A DNA stretch of 64,000 bases, taken from NCBI RefSeq assembly GCF_000244755.1, contig NZ_AHOO02000009.1, forward strand, positions 62,001 to 126,000, written 5' to 3'. The notes below the pieces were generated by a model. It worked only from the letters and a program-made list of their open reading frames with translations. It was not told where the DNA came from and searched no databases. Origin of the DNA: Leptospira licerasiae serovar Varillal str. VAR 010. Lineage in GTDB: Bacteria > Spirochaetota > Leptospiria > Leptospirales > Leptospiraceae. The position numbers and the translations under genes are program-made. This document shows, piece after piece, positions 25,616 through 36,877 of this stretch (position 1 is its first letter; each line of letters opens with the position of its first letter).

Positions 25616-26581
25616 TCAAGGAAGATCGGCCGAAATTAGCGATTTTTCCCTTTCTTCCTGCGGAATGGACCTTCTCCAGATCCCCGCCAAAACACTTCCG
25701 ATCAAAGAATGCACAAAACTGGAAATTGCTGCCGGAATCGCTACCAAAGGGTCGGAGAAATTATTCCGGGACAAAACTGCACCCAATCCACTGTTTTGCA
25801 TCCCCACTTCTATGGAAACTGTCCTAGCTACTACAAAAGACTTAGTGCCTAAATACGCAGCCCAATATCCGAAAAAATACCCGGAAATATGAAGCAAAAA
25901 TACGGAAGAAATCAAATGAAATCCGGAACGGATCACCGCTTCTTTTCCGGAGCCTATGATGGAGGCGACAATTAAAGTAATCAGTATGACCGCGATCAAA
26001 GGAGAAACAATTTTTACTTTCTCCGCAAATTTAGGAGTATAACGATTTAATAAAATTCCCAGGATTACCGGCAAGATTACCACTTGGACCGTATCAAAAA
26101 ATAGACCGGAAGCGTTTGCACCCACACTATTCCCCACTAAAAACAAAGTGAGAAGAGGAGTCATGATTACGGAAAGAACTGTGGAAATCGCGGTCATGGT
26201 AACCGACAAAGCCAAGTCACCCCTTGCTAAGAAGGAGACTACGTTAGAGGCGACTCCTCCAGGGCAGCAAGAAACTACAATGATCCCGACGGCCAACGGA
26301 GCAGGAAGTTGAAAGAAGTTTCCTAAAAACCAACCTGTCAAAGGCATGATCGTGTACTGGCCGATGACCCCGATCAGGATCGGCCTAGGAGCCTTGAATA
26401 CTCTGGTAAAATCTTCCGCTCTTAGGCTAATCCCCATTCCGAGCATGGTAAGTCCCAAACTATAAGTGATCCAAGGTCCCTTAAATCCATGCAGAATCGA
26501 AGGAAAAAACCAACTGAATGTCACACCGCAGATGACCCAAAGTGGAAATAGTAAAGCTGCCTTTTCAAAAAGTGAAGCCAA
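25616..26581 (-). CDS. Bile acid:sodium symporter (BASS) family transporter
   Basis: A 321-residue inner-membrane protein with about ten helices. SLGLTMLGMGISLRAEDF, VGIIVVSCCPGGVASNVVSF (unwound helix with Gly/Pro and the sodium-binding neighbourhood) and LSVTMTAISTVLSVIMTPLL are typical BASS/SBF segments, as is EVGMQNSGLGAVLS. Bacterial members carry organic anions such as pantoate or keto acids with sodium. The start is a TTG four bases after the stop of the aminotransferase gene, so the two are probably one transcript. Substrate unknown. Confidence 0.9.
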   Translation of the reverse strand: MASLFEKAALLFPLWVICGVTFSWFFPSILHGFKGPWITYSLGLTMLGMGISLRAEDFTRVFKAPRPILIGVIGQYTIMPLTGWFLGNFFQLPAPLAVGIIVVSCCPGGVASNVVSFLARGDLALSVTMTAISTVLSVIMTPLLTLFLVGNSVGANASGLFFDTVQVVILPVILGILLNRYTPKFAEKVKIVSPLIAVILITLIVASIIGSGKEAVIRSGFHLISSVFLLHISGYFFGYWAAYLGTKSFVVARTVSIEVGMQNSGLGAVLSRNNFSDPLVAIPAAISSFVHSLIGSVLAGIWRRSIPQEEREKSLISADLP

Positions 26582-26585
26582 GGTT

Positions 26586-27731
26586 TTATCTCGAAACTAG
26601 ATCCACTACCCTGTCCAATTGTTCCTTGGCCAGATAAATATGAGGAGAGAAACGAACCCTTCCCAAACGAAGTGCGCACATAACGCCATTTTTTTTGAGA
26701 TCGGATACCACATTCTCCATGGAAAGTCCGTCTTTTTCCGCGACCACTATCCCAGTCTTAAAATCAGGGAAATGGTCAGACGCAAGTTTCCAGCCGGCAT
26801 CTCTAAGCTTGTCGGAAAGATAATCCGCCAGCTCATAGATCCTTTCCATAGAATTATGGAAACCTACTTTATGAAGCATTTCTAATGTGGATTGGAAATA
26901 GACCCAATCTATAAAATTCACTGTGGAAATTTCGTAACGATCCGTACCTTTTAGTTCCTCTCTATAAGGCAAGTAGACCTCGTCGTTTACAACGGAACCT
27001 GTACCTTTGAAAGGGAAGTTAAGACCTTCTAACTTTTCCTTCGCAACGTATAGAACTCCAAGTCCTAAAGGTCCGAGTAACCATTTCCAAGCAGGGAATG
27101 CCATATAAGAAATTCCCATTTCTCTTGGGCGCACAGGAAGAAGCCCCACTCCTTGGGCTCCGTCCAAAACGAACTCTATTCCTTTCTCCGCCAGAAAACT
27201 TCCGATCTCTTCTAAAGGGAAAGGCATTCCGGTGCACCAATGTACTGCGGAAAGACTCACTACTTTTACATCAGGAGTGATGGAAGATTTTAAGTTTTCT
27301 AAAAATCCTTCCGGAGTTTCAGCCATCGGAACGAAGGATATAGAAACTCCTTTGTCTTTCCAATGTTCCCAAGGATAAATATTAGAAGGATATTCGTTTT
27401 CCAAAAGAAGGATACGATCCCCGCTTTTTAGTTTCAGACCGAGTGAAATAAATCCGATCCCTTCGTTAGTATGATGGATTAGAGAAAGTTCTTCTGCCTC
27501 TACGCCTAATAATTCGGCGAGAATGGTTCGGATCGCTTTTTTAACCGTTGGATATCTACGTACTTCCGTTTGGCCGCCTCTGGCAGCGTAACCTTGCAGG
27601 TATTCATTGACTGCATGTAAAGTGTCCGTGTTTGCAGGAGTGGTCCCACAATTGTTTAACCAGATCATCTCCCGATTTACCGGGTATAAATGCTGAATTT
27701 TGGTCCAATCCGGACTAGGATTTGTTTTCAT
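26586..27731 (-). CDS. Class V aminotransferase (isopenicillin-N-epimerase / cysteine-desulfurase-like)
   Basis: A PLP-dependent fold-type I enzyme of 381 residues. Visible are WLNNCGTTPANTDTLHAV at the N-terminus, the cofactor Asp in FVLDGAQGVGLLPV, a His in SAVHWCTGMPFPL and the Schiff-base Lys in FPAWKWLLGPLGLGVLYV. The set fits the IPNS-epimerase/NifS-like group. No loop cysteine of a true desulfurase is evident, so the reaction is open. It is placed upstream of the BASS transporter and downstream of two hairpins that end the ferritin-like gene. Confidence 0.88.
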   Translation of the reverse strand: MKTNPSPDWTKIQHLYPVNREMIWLNNCGTTPANTDTLHAVNEYLQGYAARGGQTEVRRYPTVKKAIRTILAELLGVEAEELSLIHHTNEGIGFISLGLKLKSGDRILLLENEYPSNIYPWEHWKDKGVSISFVPMAETPEGFLENLKSSITPDVKVVSLSAVHWCTGMPFPLEEIGSFLAEKGIEFVLDGAQGVGLLPVRPREMGISYMAFPAWKWLLGPLGLGVLYVAKEKLEGLNFPFKGTGSVVNDEVYLPYREELKGTDRYEISTVNFIDWVYFQSTLEMLHKVGFHNSMERIYELADYLSDKLRDAGWKLASDHFPDFKTGIVVAEKDGLSMENVVSDLKKNGVMCALRLGRVRFSPHIYLAKEQLDRVVDLVSR

Positions 27732-27791
27732 CTCGAGGCCAGATTGGATCTGTCCTTAGCAGGGAAAACTTCTTTTTTAGGACCTTCTTCC

Positions 27792-27818
27792 AAAAGGTTT
27801 AAACTTCTTAAACCTTTT
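27792..27818 (-). terminator. Second of two tandem hairpins after the ferritin-like gene
   Basis: AAAAGGTTTAA (27792-27802) and TTAAACCTTTT (27808-27818) form a perfect 11-bp stem with a five-base loop. In the minus direction it follows the hairpin at 27825-27854, making a tandem terminator, and it lies upstream of the aminotransferase start. Confidence 0.65.
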
Positions 27819-27824
27819 AAAGGC

Positions 27825-27854
27825 AAAACCGGGAATCGAATGTTTCCCGGTTTT
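27825..27854 (-). terminator. Intrinsic terminator of the ferritin-like/histone-tail gene
   Basis: AAAACCGGGAA (27825-27835) pairs perfectly with TTCCCGGTTTT (27844-27854) over an eight-base loop. Read on the minus strand it begins seven bases after the stop of the 27862-28602 gene and ends in TTTT. It is a good intrinsic terminator. Confidence 0.8.
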
Positions 27855-27861
27855 CTAGTTC

Positions 27862-28602
27862 TTACTTTCTCTTTTTGGCCGCTGCCTTTTTCTTAGGTAC
27901 CGCTTTTTTAGGGGCGGACTTTTTCTTGGCGACTACCTTTGCTTTTTTAGGAGCCGCCTTCTTCACAGCTTTTTTAGCGGAGGCTTTTTTGACAGGTTTA
28001 GAAGGTTTTAATCCTTTAGATGACTTACCGATAGGCTTGGAATTTCCGACTGCCTTTGCTACTTCTTCCGCTTGTTCGTCCCAGAAGTACGCTCCTCCTG
28101 CGGAGCTAGTCTGATCGAATGTGTTCAACTCGGCTTCCAGCAAAGACTGGTAGTTATGGCTATAATCCATTAGTTTCGAAAACAATAGTTTAATATTCGG
28201 ATCTTCGAATTTAGTGGTGAGCTTTTCGTAAAATGCCACTGAATTCTCTGCTTCTCTGATCGCAAGCTCAAGCGCCTCGTGAGCGTCTTTAGAACCGGAG
28301 CCTGTGATTGTACGTTCCACCTTATTCATGATCTTTTGGATAGTAGTCTGGTGGAATTTATGGATTGCGGCTAATTGTTTTAAGTTCGGAAGTTCTGCGC
28401 CTTCCGCCACTCTATAGATCTCTTGGATAAATTTGATATGTTCATCCACTTCCTCTGCGAGTTTTTCGAATAATTCCCTAGTTCTTCCCGGAGGGAGTTT
28501 TTCGTACGTATCCATGTAAAATTCGAAGTAGTCCTTCTCATGCTGGATCGCAGCTGCAACAGCTTCCAAAAATGTAGTTTCTTTTAAAGGTTTAATACTC
28601 AT
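27862..28602 (-). CDS. Ferritin/rubrerythrin-like protein with histone-H1-like Lys/Ala/Pro tail
   Basis: 246 residues in two parts. Residues 8-165 form a four-helix pattern of the rubrerythrin type: AIQHEKDYFEFY (candidate ligand Glu22), LAEEVDEHIKFI (Glu51/His55, not the exact E-x-x-H spacing), AIREAENSVAFYEKL (Glu119) and LMDYSHNYQSLLEAEL (Asp146/His149). Residues about 188-246 are almost only Lys, Ala, Pro, Val and Ser, in repeats such as KKAVKKAAPKKAKVV, like histone H1 or the tails of DNA-binding Dps proteins. A DNA-associated iron-binding or stress protein is the inference. Monocistronic, with its own tandem terminators. Confidence 0.75.
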   Translation of the reverse strand: MSIKPLKETTFLEAVAAAIQHEKDYFEFYMDTYEKLPPGRTRELFEKLAEEVDEHIKFIQEIYRVAEGAELPNLKQLAAIHKFHQTTIQKIMNKVERTITGSGSKDAHEALELAIREAENSVAFYEKLTTKFEDPNIKLLFSKLMDYSHNYQSLLEAELNTFDQTSSAGGAYFWDEQAEEVAKAVGNSKPIGKSSKGLKPSKPVKKASAKKAVKKAAPKKAKVVAKKKSAPKKAVPKKKAAAKKRK

Positions 28603-28669
28603 TCTGCATACTCCGGTCGCGACAATTCTAGGGGATTTTCAAGTCGGTTCAATAATAATTTTTTCTATT

Positions 28670-29299
28670 TTATTCCTCTTCTTCTTGGGAAAGATAGATC
28701 AAAAATTGAGCCAAATAGTAAGTCGACATTACCCAAACTCCGTGGAACGGAAGTTTGTTCGGAGTGAATTGTCCGAGTGCGATGATAGAATCAGAAATTA
28801 TAAAACTGATCGCTCCTAAAATTCCCAACCATCTGTCTCTAGAAGAAACTTCCCGAGCTGCGGACCTCCAACCCATAACGCAGATCGCCGAAACATAAAC
28901 CGCAACCGGAACGGTTAACGCAGGTGCGATTCCAGGAAGAAGCCAATAAAAATAGGAGGCACCGAAAATTACGTAAGGGATCAACCTAAGAAAATGTACT
29001 GGATTTCCCCAAGAAAAGCTAACGGAATATGCGACCTGCGCGATCAAAAAGCTCCCCAAACCGAAAACAAAATATTTGTCCGGGAATGCCAGAATGGTGT
29101 CCCCTCCGAGTGAAAATACCAAACCGATGCCGAGCCAAATTCCGGCGCGAGTTTTCCATTTTCCTTCTCCCACACTTAACGCGATTAAATACAGAATGGG
29201 AATAATTTTGGAGATCAAACGAAGTAGAAATATGTCAGAACCTAAAAATAGAACTCCCAAATGAACTAGGGCCAAAATCGGGAATATAATATAAATCAT
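28670..29299 (-). CDS. Lysoplasmalogenase (YhhN/TMEM86 family)
   Basis: A 209-residue protein with about eight transmembrane helices. The conserved acidic residues of the YhhN family are present in GLVFSLGGDTILAFPDKY and AISFIISDSIIALGQF. Family enzymes hydrolyse the vinyl-ether bond of lysoplasmalogens; in bacteria the physiological substrate is often unclear. AGGAG seven bases before the ATG is a strong ribosome-binding site. It is divergent from the TerC gene across 103 bases. Confidence 0.85.
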   Translation of the reverse strand: MIYIIFPILALVHLGVLFLGSDIFLLRLISKIIPILYLIALSVGEGKWKTRAGIWLGIGLVFSLGGDTILAFPDKYFVFGLGSFLIAQVAYSVSFSWGNPVHFLRLIPYVIFGASYFYWLLPGIAPALTVPVAVYVSAICVMGWRSAAREVSSRDRWLGILGAISFIISDSIIALGQFTPNKLPFHGVWVMSTYYLAQFLIYLSQEEEE

Positions 29300-29354
29300 T
29301 AAGAGCTCCTAATCTCTAAACACCCGGCGATTTGGGATTGTCTTCCAGATCAAA

Positions 29355-29394
29355 CCGAGGAACCTGTCTTTCAAAGGCCCAAATAGGGCCTCGG
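29355..29394 (+). promoter_or_regulatory. Mutually exclusive hairpins in the terC leader
   Basis: Two competing pairings exist just upstream of the ATG at 29403: AGGCCC (29375-29380) with GGGCCT (29386-29391), and CCGAGG (29355-29360) with CCTCGG (29389-29394). They share bases 29389-29391, so only one can form fully. It does not show the conserved core of the manganese-sensing yybP-ykoY riboswitch that I could recognise. Confidence 0.3.
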
Positions 29395-29402
29395 AAGCTG
29401 CG

Positions 29403-30392
29403 ATGATCTCGTTTAGCCAAAAAGATTCTACACTTTTTCTTATTTTTTCTGTCGTGGTAGGCCTTTTGATCTATTTGGACCTATTCGTTCTGAATAAAAG
29501 GGCTCATAAACTCTCTCTCAGAGAGTCGGGTTACTGGACTTTATTCTGGGTCACTCTTGCTTTCAGTTTTTCTCTTTTAGTTTATATTTTTCACGAAGAT
29601 CCGAGTAATCCTGGCCTCGCGAAACAAAAGACCCTGGAATTCTTAGCGGGATACCTTCTCGAATATTCACTTTCCGTGGATAATCTTTTCGTATTCATTA
29701 TGATCTTTGCAAAGTTCAGGATACATGCCCAGTACCAGCCAATGATCTTAAAATGGGGAATTATAGGCGCGCTCATCTTTAGAGCTGCGATGATCTTTTC
29801 CGGTGCGGAACTAGTTTCGAGATTCGATTGGATCTTATACTTCTTCGGATTCTTACTCCTCTACTCCGCTTGGAAAATGTTCTTCCACGACGAAGAGGAA
29901 GATTTCGATCCGGAAGAAATGACACTTCTAAAGTATGCTCGCAAACTTCTTCCGATGTCCAAAACATTCCATCCGGAAAAGTTTTTGGTAAAAGAGCATG
30001 GAAAAACCCTTTTTACTTCTACCTTTTTGATACTTCTGGTTGTGGAATTCAGCGATATTCTTTTCGCGATAGATTCTATTCCTGCGATCTTCTCCATCAC
30101 CCAAGATAGTTTTATTATCTATACTTCCAACGTATTCGCGATCTTAGGACTCAGGTCTCTCTTCTTCCTACTCGGTGGAGTGATGGAACTATTCGTATAT
30201 TTGAAAAAAGGTGTCTCTCTGCTTCTCGCGTTTGTAGGAGTAAAACTTCTTCTTCCTGCGTTTTCAGGATACGTTTTCGGAAGAGTCATCCATGTATCCA
30301 TTGAGATCTCTTTGGTTGTGATCATTGGAACTCTAACACTTTCTATTCTTGCTTCCATTCCGCATTATCTTAAAACGAAAAAAGGAGCCTGA
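29403..30392 (+). CDS. TerC/Alx-family integral membrane protein
   Basis: A 329-residue protein with about nine transmembrane helices, like E. coli Alx and YgjT. The two signature acidic helices are visible: LLEYSLSVDNLFVFIMIFAK and VEFSDILFAIDSIPAIFSIT. TerC/Alx proteins export manganese or load metals for secreted enzymes, and are linked to tellurite and alkaline stress. It ends 11 bases before the methylmalonyl-CoA mutase small subunit, so read-through into that operon is possible although no functional link is known. Confidence 0.92.
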   Translation: MISFSQKDSTLFLIFSVVVGLLIYLDLFVLNKRAHKLSLRESGYWTLFWVTLAFSFSLLVYIFHEDPSNPGLAKQKTLEFLAGYLLEYSLSVDNLFVFIMIFAKFRIHAQYQPMILKWGIIGALIFRAAMIFSGAELVSRFDWILYFFGFLLLYSAWKMFFHDEEEDFDPEEMTLLKYARKLLPMSKTFHPEKFLVKEHGKTLFTSTFLILLVVEFSDILFAIDSIPAIFSITQDSFIIYTSNVFAILGLRSLFFLLGGVMELFVYLKKGVSLLLAFVGVKLLLPAFSGYVFGRVIHVSIEISLVVIIGTLTLSILASIPHYLKTKKGA

Positions 30393-30403
30393 CGGTAAAT
30401 CGA

Positions 30404-32277
30404 ATGGCATCAAAAAAACTTTTCTCCGAATTTCCACCGGTTTCCACCGAAGAATGGACGAACCTGATCACAAAGGATCTTAAAGGTGCGGACTTCGAAA
30501 AAAAACTGGTTTGGGAAACCCAAGAAGGATTTAAGATCCTACCGTTTTATAGAAGAGAAAATCTAAAAGGAAAGGAATGGCTCCTCTCCAATCTTCCCGG
30601 AAAATTTCCTTATCTTAGATCCACCCGCAAACTCACTAACGATTGGAGTATACGACAAGATATAGATACTCCTGATCTAAAGACTGCAAAAGAATTAGCT
30701 GTCGAAGCTATCTCCAACGGAGTTTCCGCGTTGGGATTTGTTCTGGCGGATGTTGGTTCCGGAAGAAAAGGAATACAGATCAAAAACGAAAAGGATCTGG
30801 AATTCTTACTCGCGGACCTACCTCTGAACGAGATCACTCTTCATTTTGTAGCGGAAGAAAAATCGCCTGAACTTTATTCCTGGCTTCCTAAAAACAAAAC
30901 TCTTGTGGGCGGACTAGGTTACGATCCATACAGAATTTTAGCAAGACAAGGCCATTCCGGCGGACATGGTCCTGAAACTTTAAAACCGATCCTGGCGGAA
31001 CTTGCCGGCAAGTGGAAAAATTTCAGAGCTCTTACGATCCACTCTTCCACATTTAGAGACAGCGGCTCTACGATCGTTCAGGAGCTTGCATACACTCTCG
31101 CACTCGGTTCCGAATATTTGTATCGTTTGGGGGAACTAGGAGTTTCTCCTGAAGTAGTAAACTCCCAGACAATTTTCCAATTTACGATTGGTCCTGATTA
31201 TTTCTTAGAGATTGCAAAGTTTAGAGCGGCCAGAACTCTTTGGGCAGAAATATTTTCCTCTTATTCTTCCGATAAGGGAGAAGCTTCTCTTCCGTTTATC
31301 GAAGCGGAGACCGCAAGATACAACTACGGGATCTACGATCTTCATAATAATATTCTAAGAGGAACTACAGAGGCAATCTCTGCTGCTATCGGCGGGGCTG
31401 AAGTCATCAATGTTCTTCCATTCGATCATCTATTACAACCCGCGGATTCTTTCTCTCTAAGGATCGCAAGAAACGTGCAGCTCCTTTTAAAACACGAATC
31501 TTATTTGGACAAGGTGGCGGATCCTTCATCCGGTTCTTATTATATAGAAACGATTACCGACCAGATCATCGAGCAAGCTTGGAAATTGTTTACAGAAGTG
31601 GAGAAAGACGGTGGATTCTTGGAATGTCTGAAATCCGGAAAGATCCAAAATTCTATTTTGGAATCCAGAAAGAAGAAGGAAGAAAATTACTCCACTCGTA
31701 AAGAGATCTTCCTCGGAACAAACCAGTACCCGAATTCCAAAGATAAGATCCAAAACAAAGATCTGAACAAACATGTCGAGGCTCCGAATCTTCCTGCAAG
31801 CGCTAACGAACTGAAAGTGACCGCACTTCCCGAATTTTTTGCAGGAGATGCAATCGAAGAGATACGGATAAAAACGGAAAGTTATGAAGCTAAAAATAAA
31901 ACTTCCGTAAAAGTACTTCTTCTTCCTTTGGGCGACTTAAAAATGAAGAAGGCAAGAGCCATCTTCTCTCTCAACTTCTTAGGATGCGCCGGATTCCAAA
32001 TAGTAGATCCGGGAAGTTACGAAACCTCTGACGAGGCGATCGCAGGCATCCAAAAAGAAAATCCTCAGATAGTGGTCTTCTGTAGTTCCGACGAAGAAGT
32101 TTCCTCTTATGTGAAGGATATTCTGCCCAAATTGAAATCCAAACCGCTCGTATATGTGGCCGGTTATCCAAAAGAAATTCTTTCCGAACTGGAGTCCGCA
32201 GGCGTAAACGGATTCATCCATGTCCGATCCAATTTATTAGAAACACTTTCCGATCTTCAAAAGAGGCTAGGAATCCA

Positions 32278-32281
<4 letters not shown>
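30404..32281 (+). CDS. mutA: Methylmalonyl-CoA mutase, small (beta) subunit
   Basis: A 625-residue paralogue of the large subunit, forming an alpha-beta heterodimer in bacterial methylmalonyl-CoA mutases. The N-terminal TIM-barrel region shows [16 protein letters not shown] and an [17 protein letters not shown] block. The C-terminal B12-like domain (about 500-625) lacks the D-x-H-x-x-G cobalamin motif, reading [20 protein letters not shown] instead, as expected for the non-catalytic subunit. The mutase interconverts succinyl-CoA and methylmalonyl-CoA in propionate and odd-chain/branched fatty acid metabolism. The stop overlaps the large subunit start by four bases. Confidence 0.93.
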
Positions 32282-34455
<2,174 letters not shown>

Positions 34456-34461
34456 TCCCTT

Positions 34462-35505
34462 ATGCCTCAGACCGAGGGAGAAAAAGAGACCCATATCCGA
34501 GGCTCTGTAAAAAAGAAGAGCCTTCCGGATGCGGACACTTTTTCCCGAGGGATCCTTGCCGGGGATATTGTTCTATTAAGTAGAGCGATCACTCTTATAG
34601 AGAGTACGTTACCTTCTCACCAAGAACTTGCCGAAGCTATATTAGAAAAATGTTTACCTCATTCTGGTAAAAGTATCCGAGTGGGCATCACAGGTATTCC
34701 GGGAGTAGGTAAAAGTACTTTTATAGAGGCCTTCGGAAATCATCTTTTAGCCCAAGGCAGAAAGATCGCAGTCCTTACAATAGATCCCACTTCGCAATTA
34801 TCTAGAGGATCCATACTCGGAGATAAGACCAGAATGGAGACTCTCTCGCGCAGCAAGAATGCGTTCATACGCCCTTCTCCTTCCGGAGATTCCTTAGGAG
34901 GAGTCGCACGTAAAACTAGAGAGACAATCTTTCTTTGCGAGGCCGCCGGATTCGATACTGTACTTGTGGAAACAGTCGGAGTCGGGCAATCCGAAACAGC
35001 AGTCAATTCGATGGTGGATATTTTCCTTCTTCTTTTAATAGCAGGAGCAGGAGACGAATTGCAAGGGATCAAGCGCGGGATCATGGAGATGGCGGACCTA
35101 ATCGCAGTCACCAAAGCGGACGGTGAAAATATCACACGAGCAAATAGAGCAAAAGCGGAAACAATTTCCGCGATTCATTTTCTTCCTTCTCATGAATCAG
35201 GGATCAAAACTGAAGTTAGAACATGCTCAGCTGTTACTGGAGAAGGTATCGCCGAAATCTGGACTGAAATTTTGAATTTTATCCAAACAATCAAAGCAAA
35301 AGGTTATCTTGATAAAAAAAGAAAAGAACAGGCTAAACATTGGTTACATGAATCCGTGCAATCCATGTTATTAGATGATTTCTTTTCTAAGTTAGGAGAT
35401 GATTTCCAAAAGGCAGAAGAACTTGTAACCCAAGGATTGGCAGGTTCTTACCAAACCGCCCGCAGACTTGTAAAACATTATAAGCACGAAGATAATCAAA
35501 TTTAA
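34462..35505 (+). CDS. meaB: MeaB/ArgK-type GTPase, chaperone of methylmalonyl-CoA mutase
   Basis: A 347-residue G3E GTPase that gates cofactor loading and protects methylmalonyl-CoA mutase. Walker A is GITGIPGVGKSTFIEAFG, the switch/Mg region is LTIDPTSQLSRGSILGDKTR, the conserved FIRPSPSGDSLGGVARKTRE follows, and VLVETVGVGQSE and AVTKADGENI are the later G motifs. It lies in the same transcript as both mutase subunits. A weak hairpin at 35515-35536 follows. Confidence 0.97.
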   Translation: MPQTEGEKETHIRGSVKKKSLPDADTFSRGILAGDIVLLSRAITLIESTLPSHQELAEAILEKCLPHSGKSIRVGITGIPGVGKSTFIEAFGNHLLAQGRKIAVLTIDPTSQLSRGSILGDKTRMETLSRSKNAFIRPSPSGDSLGGVARKTRETIFLCEAAGFDTVLVETVGVGQSETAVNSMVDIFLLLLIAGAGDELQGIKRGIMEMADLIAVTKADGENITRANRAKAETISAIHFLPSHESGIKTEVRTCSAVTGEGIAEIWTEILNFIQTIKAKGYLDKKRKEQAKHWLHESVQSMLLDDFFSKLGDDFQKAEELVTQGLAGSYQTARRLVKHYKHEDNQI

Positions 35506-35737
35506 ATATTCGACGAAACCAAAGAATCATGGTTTTGTAATATATTTCCCTTCCTAAACGACGTTTGTCCCGACCACATCATAGCGATTCCGGTTCCGAA
35601 TGGAATTTTTTTTCTTGGAAAATATGTCTTTTGGGAGATTGATGGTGGATACTAAAGATTGAACCTCAATCGCGAAACGTCTCCATTCTAACAAGAAATT
35701 GACTTAGACCGGAGTCGGTATTGGAAAAGGAAAAAAC
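35506..35737. other. 232-base intergenic region between meaB and the TonB-uptake locus
   Basis: It holds a weak hairpin after meaB, AAACCA (35516-35521) with TGGTTT (35530-35535) followed by an AT-rich run. Just before the next gene AAGGA sits about eight bases from the ATG at 35738. I looked for a cobalamin riboswitch because of the B12-dependent mutase and the receptor downstream, and saw no recognisable B12 box. The promoter of the uptake locus should be here but I cannot place it with confidence. Confidence 0.4.
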
Positions 35738-36118
35738 ATGAAACCTCGTATTTCCGGACTAGTCTTATCTATTCTGTTAACGACTTCCATCATCTCTTGT
35801 GCAACTTCTAGTGCTGGACTTGCAACGAGTACTGTTCCGGTAGCGGATAAAAAATATAAAGTGATCTCTCCGGTAGAAGGAACAAAATACTGGTTCACCT
35901 TCGATATCGCAATTATCGGAATTCCTTTGGGAGAGCCCCCTATCGATCAACTATTAGAGGAATTAAAGAAAGAAAAAGAAGCGGATGCTCTCATCAATGT
36001 CCGCTATTGGACGGATAAATCCATCTTCGTATTCTTAACGATGAATCGCCTTCATATCTCTGCAGAAGCGATCAAATTCGAAGACGAGATCCCAGATCCT
36101 AAAAAGAAAGGCCGTTAA
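35738..36118 (+). CDS. Small lipoprotein, first gene of the TonB-uptake locus
   Basis: A 126-residue protein with the signal MKPRISGLVLSILLTTSIIS and a lipobox Cys21 (SIISC). The mature part starts ATSSAGLATSTVPVADKKYK, then GTKYWFTFDIAIIGIPLGEP and ALINVRYWTDKSIFVFLTMN. This layout (thr/ser start, a central hydrophobic strand pair, then a V-R/K-Y-W motif) is shared with the next gene, so the two look like diverged paralogues, resembling TRL-type small bacterial lipoproteins. Function unknown; its place suggests an accessory role in outer membrane uptake. Confidence 0.75.
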   Translation: MKPRISGLVLSILLTTSIISCATSSAGLATSTVPVADKKYKVISPVEGTKYWFTFDIAIIGIPLGEPPIDQLLEELKKEKEADALINVRYWTDKSIFVFLTMNRLHISAEAIKFEDEIPDPKKKGR

Positions 36119-36131
36119 TTCTAGAGCGATC

Positions 36132-36539
36132 ATGGTTCTTCTTAGATCTGTCATTCTGTTTTGTTTTTTATTTTTTACGATGTATTCATGCTCTGGTACT
36201 TTTACAAGAGCGGATGTGGGAGGCAGAGTAACAAGTACTCAACTTATCGATTCTGCTACGATCATTCGTTCCAAAGATTATATGGAATTAGGAGTTTCCA
36301 GCGGAGAAAGTTCCGTTTTCTTTTTGTTCGGACTGATCCCGGTCACAAATCCATTAAATATGGATTATGCACTTAGCGAAGCTGTTCAAAAGATCCCGGG
36401 AGGGAAAAGTTTGATCAAGGTAAAATACTGGCAGGAGACTCACCTATTCTTTCCGGTAGGGACCGTGAGTGTTCTGAAAGTAAAAGGTACTGTGATTGGC
36501 GCTCCTTCTATAACTCCGAACGAGGCTGGTAAAAGATGA
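36132..36539 (+). CDS. Small lipoprotein, paralogue of the previous gene
   Basis: A 135-residue protein with the signal VILFCFLFFTMYS and lipobox Cys20 (TMYSC). The mature part has TSTQLIDSATIIRSKDYMEL, then SSVFFLFGLIPVTNPLNMDY and SLIKVKYWQETHLFFPVGTV. These correspond piece by piece to the TSTVP..., FTFDIAIIGIPLG and VRYWTDKSIFVF parts of the gene before it. The stop overlaps the start of the next lipoprotein gene by four bases, so they are translated together. Confidence 0.72.
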   Translation: MVLLRSVILFCFLFFTMYSCSGTFTRADVGGRVTSTQLIDSATIIRSKDYMELGVSSGESSVFFLFGLIPVTNPLNMDYALSEAVQKIPGGKSLIKVKYWQETHLFFPVGTVSVLKVKGTVIGAPSITPNEAGKR

Positions 36540-36877
36540 CAACTCGATTATTCGTATTCAGCTTCTTTTGTATTTTATTGATCGATTGCGTTCGGGACGA
36601 TACGGTTCCTCAAGGAGATGCGAATAGCCAAATCTATGCCGCAGCAGAATATCTTTCTAAAAAATGCGGAGACCCTATCCCACCACATTTTCCCGTAGCG
36701 ATCGGAGACGTTCAAAGAAGGAACTTAGATCTTTGTAGCATCGCGATCACCAAAGCGGAATGCCCGTTTAACTCTTATCCTGTGGTTTGTCTGTGGATCT
36801 ATTATGATAAACCTGCAGGAGAGATCCCTTGGTATTTGAATTTTAAAGATGTATTTGTGGATCCTAAATTGCCATGA
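36536..36877 (+). CDS. Small Cys-containing lipoprotein
   Basis: A 113-residue protein with the signal LFVFSFFCILLID and a lipobox Cys18 (LLIDC). The mature part contains four more cysteines (KKCGD, LDLCS, AECPF, VVCLW), probably two disulfides in the periplasm. No family recognised. It overlaps both its neighbours by four bases and directly precedes the TonB-dependent receptor, which suggests that it works with it. Confidence 0.7.
   Translation: MTTRLFVFSFFCILLIDCVRDDTVPQGDANSQIYAAAEYLSKKCGDPIPPHFPVAIGDVQRRNLDLCSIAITKAECPFNSYPVVCLWIYYDKPAGEIPWYLNFKDVFVDPKLP

Noticed and set aside
35506..35737. Possible cobalamin riboswitch ahead of the TonB-receptor locus
   Set aside because: No B12 box or recognisable core was found, despite the B12-dependent mutase upstream.
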